From positions 24,605,445 to 24,669,444 of the forward strand of contig CM033107.1 in assembly GCA_019321725.1 (NCBI GenBank): 64,000 nt of DNA, given 5' to 3'. The DNA is from Paulownia fortunei. Lineage: Eukaryota; Streptophyta; Magnoliopsida; Lamiales; Paulowniaceae. The notes under the pieces were generated by a model. It was given only the letters and a program-made list of their open reading frames with translations. It did no database searches and was not told the DNA's origin. Below are positions 62,863-64,000 of this stretch, in pieces; position 1 is the stretch's first letter, and every line of letters begins with the position of its first letter. Made by a program: the position numbers and the translations under genes.

Positions 62863-63016
62863 ATAATCGACCTCATAAAATATTTTAAAGATAATGTATT
62901 CGTTATTGAATGCATGCCTTAATTTTATTTGATTCGGCAATAATCGACCTCATAAAATATTTTAAAGATAATGTATTCGTTATTGAATGCATGCCTTAAT
63001 TTTATTTGATTCGGCA
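62863..63016. repeat. Perfect 77 bp tandem duplication
   Basis: Copy 1 (62863-62939) and copy 2 (62940-63016) are identical at every base I can compare, from ATAATCGACCTC to GATTCGGCA. Both are AT-rich and non-coding. Complete identity in neutral-looking DNA indicates a very recent duplication or an assembly artefact. Confidence 0.93.
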
Positions 63017-63039
63017 TTTAAATTTCTGTACTGCAATTA

Positions 63040-63344
63040 AAAGGATGTTTGATTGAATTTATAAATTTTTAAAATATTTTATAAATTTTTTAAAGACATA
63101 TAAACTGTTAAAAAATATTTGAAATTTTTCTTTAAAAGAGATTATAAAATTCAAAATAAGATTTTAACACACTTTTTTAATTTTGACAGTTTTAATTACA
63201 AAATTATCATTACTAATATTTTAAAATCTTTATTATTTTATTTTAGCCAAACACTTCAACAATTTATTTTTAAATTAAGATCTAACATCTTATAAGATAT
63301 TAGAATTCATAAAATATTTTAAATAATTTTTTTCAAATACCCTC
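63040..63344. mobile_element. Putative Tourist/Harbinger-like MITE
   Basis: A 305 bp AT-rich segment starting AAAGGATGTTTGATTGAA and ending, on the other strand, GAGGGTATTTGAAAAAA, an imperfect inverted repeat matching the frequent plant end GGGTGTTTG. It is flanked by TTA on both sides (63037-63039 and 63345-63347), the target triplet of PIF/Harbinger MITEs. The interior is almost pure A/T with ATAAAATATTTTA palindromes. There is no coding capacity. Confidence 0.5.
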
Positions 63345-64000
63345 TTAGTGTTCCATTTTATTTAAATACCATCAATATACTCTAAGTATATTAAATAATA
63401 TTATTAATATATACTTAATATGTATTAATGATATTATAATAAATTATGAAATACAGTAGAGAATCCAAATTGATATATATGGAAAGAAAATATTCCTTGA
63501 TTATTAGGACATAAGAGTCAATCCCGATTCAAGTGACTTTTATAAAAACCTGGACCTCGTAAGCATCAACTACGCCCTTAATTGTAGATTATGACATACT
63601 TAAACAACACTGCCCATCCTAACCTCAATTACGTGTTGGGCCTCAGCCCACTCATGCTCATCTGCATTAGCCTGCTCTGGAGTCCTCAGTAGCTCCATAA
63701 CTTGAGCCCAATATCATGGAGTCAGTCCAGATGACATCATCTACTTAGATGCACAAGGAAAAAAATTATGGTCTCACTCAAAAAGTCTATAATTTAATAA
63801 TTCATGTATTTTTTAATGCATTCGTGGTACAAAGATATATAAGCATAAATATTGTGGTGGGACCTGCGGTTGAATTTTGGTATAAAACAATCATTGTACT
63901 ACCAATGAAATCCTATGGTTGAAGTTTGGTATGGAACAATCATTTTGGAGGTGGTTTTTTATGCGCAGAAATATACAGTTATGGAGGAACCTGTGATTCA

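Larger units (their letters stand above)
61551..64000. other. Intergenic region to the right end of the window
   Basis: Mostly AT-rich. It contains an exact tandem duplication (62863-63016), a Tourist-like MITE (63040-63344) and a weak 49 bp-spaced repeat of GGTTGAA and ACAATCATT near 63868-63950. No coding gene or RNA gene is supported. Confidence 0.5.

Overview
This is a nuclear segment of a flowering-plant genome, most likely a eudicot and perhaps a lamiid asterid (the finer placement is a guess). The evidence is intron-rich genes with plant-type GT/AG splice sites, AT-rich intergenic DNA, MITE-type transposons, and plant-specific proteins: an HD2-type histone deacetylase, CTR1, a class A heat shock factor, a CSLA glycan synthase and a chloroplast peroxiredoxin. 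Nothing in it looks bacterial, viral or organellar. I rebuilt exon structures by hand from open frames, splice consensus, phase bookkeeping and family knowledge. For CTR1, enolase, U2AF35 and CSLA the exon phases close exactly to full-length proteins.

Layout, left to right. At 1-8160 (minus) lies the 5' two thirds of a PCFS4-like Pcf11 cleavage/polyadenylation factor, whose 3' end is outside the window and one of whose introns holds an 0.8 kb hAT-like element. At 9620-12110 (plus) is an HSFA3-like heat shock factor whose frame is broken just before its tryptophan-rich activation domain. At 17042-28614 (minus) is a complete 15-exon CTR1, the Raf-like kinase of ethylene signalling, with long introns, one carrying a DNA transposon that seems to have captured a gene fragment. 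At 34606-37840 (plus) is an HD2-type histone deacetylase. At 40401-42765 (minus) is the small U2AF splicing subunit, with a divergent tRNA-Leu(UAA) gene at 42928-43010 in its promoter. At 45469-49174 (minus) is a 17-exon cytosolic enolase in which three of 16 introns use GC donors. At 54303-54989 (minus) is an intronless chloroplast peroxiredoxin IIE, with a decayed relic of the same gene 1.9 kb downstream. At 56363-60939 (minus) is a nine-exon CSLA glucomannan mannosyltransferase. The rest is AT-rich intergenic DNA with small repeats.

The genes do not form a pathway; this is an ordinary gene-rich euchromatic neighbourhood. Shared themes are RNA processing (PCFS4, U2AF35, tRNA-Leu) and stress or hormone response (HSFA3, CTR1, PrxIIE). 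I see no new biological system. The observations most worth following are the HSFA3 frameshift, the cluster of GC-AG introns in enolase, the unresolved exon 3/4 junction in the HD2 gene, the tRNA-Leu with an inverted 10-25 pair, the hAT-like insertion, and the peroxiredoxin relic.
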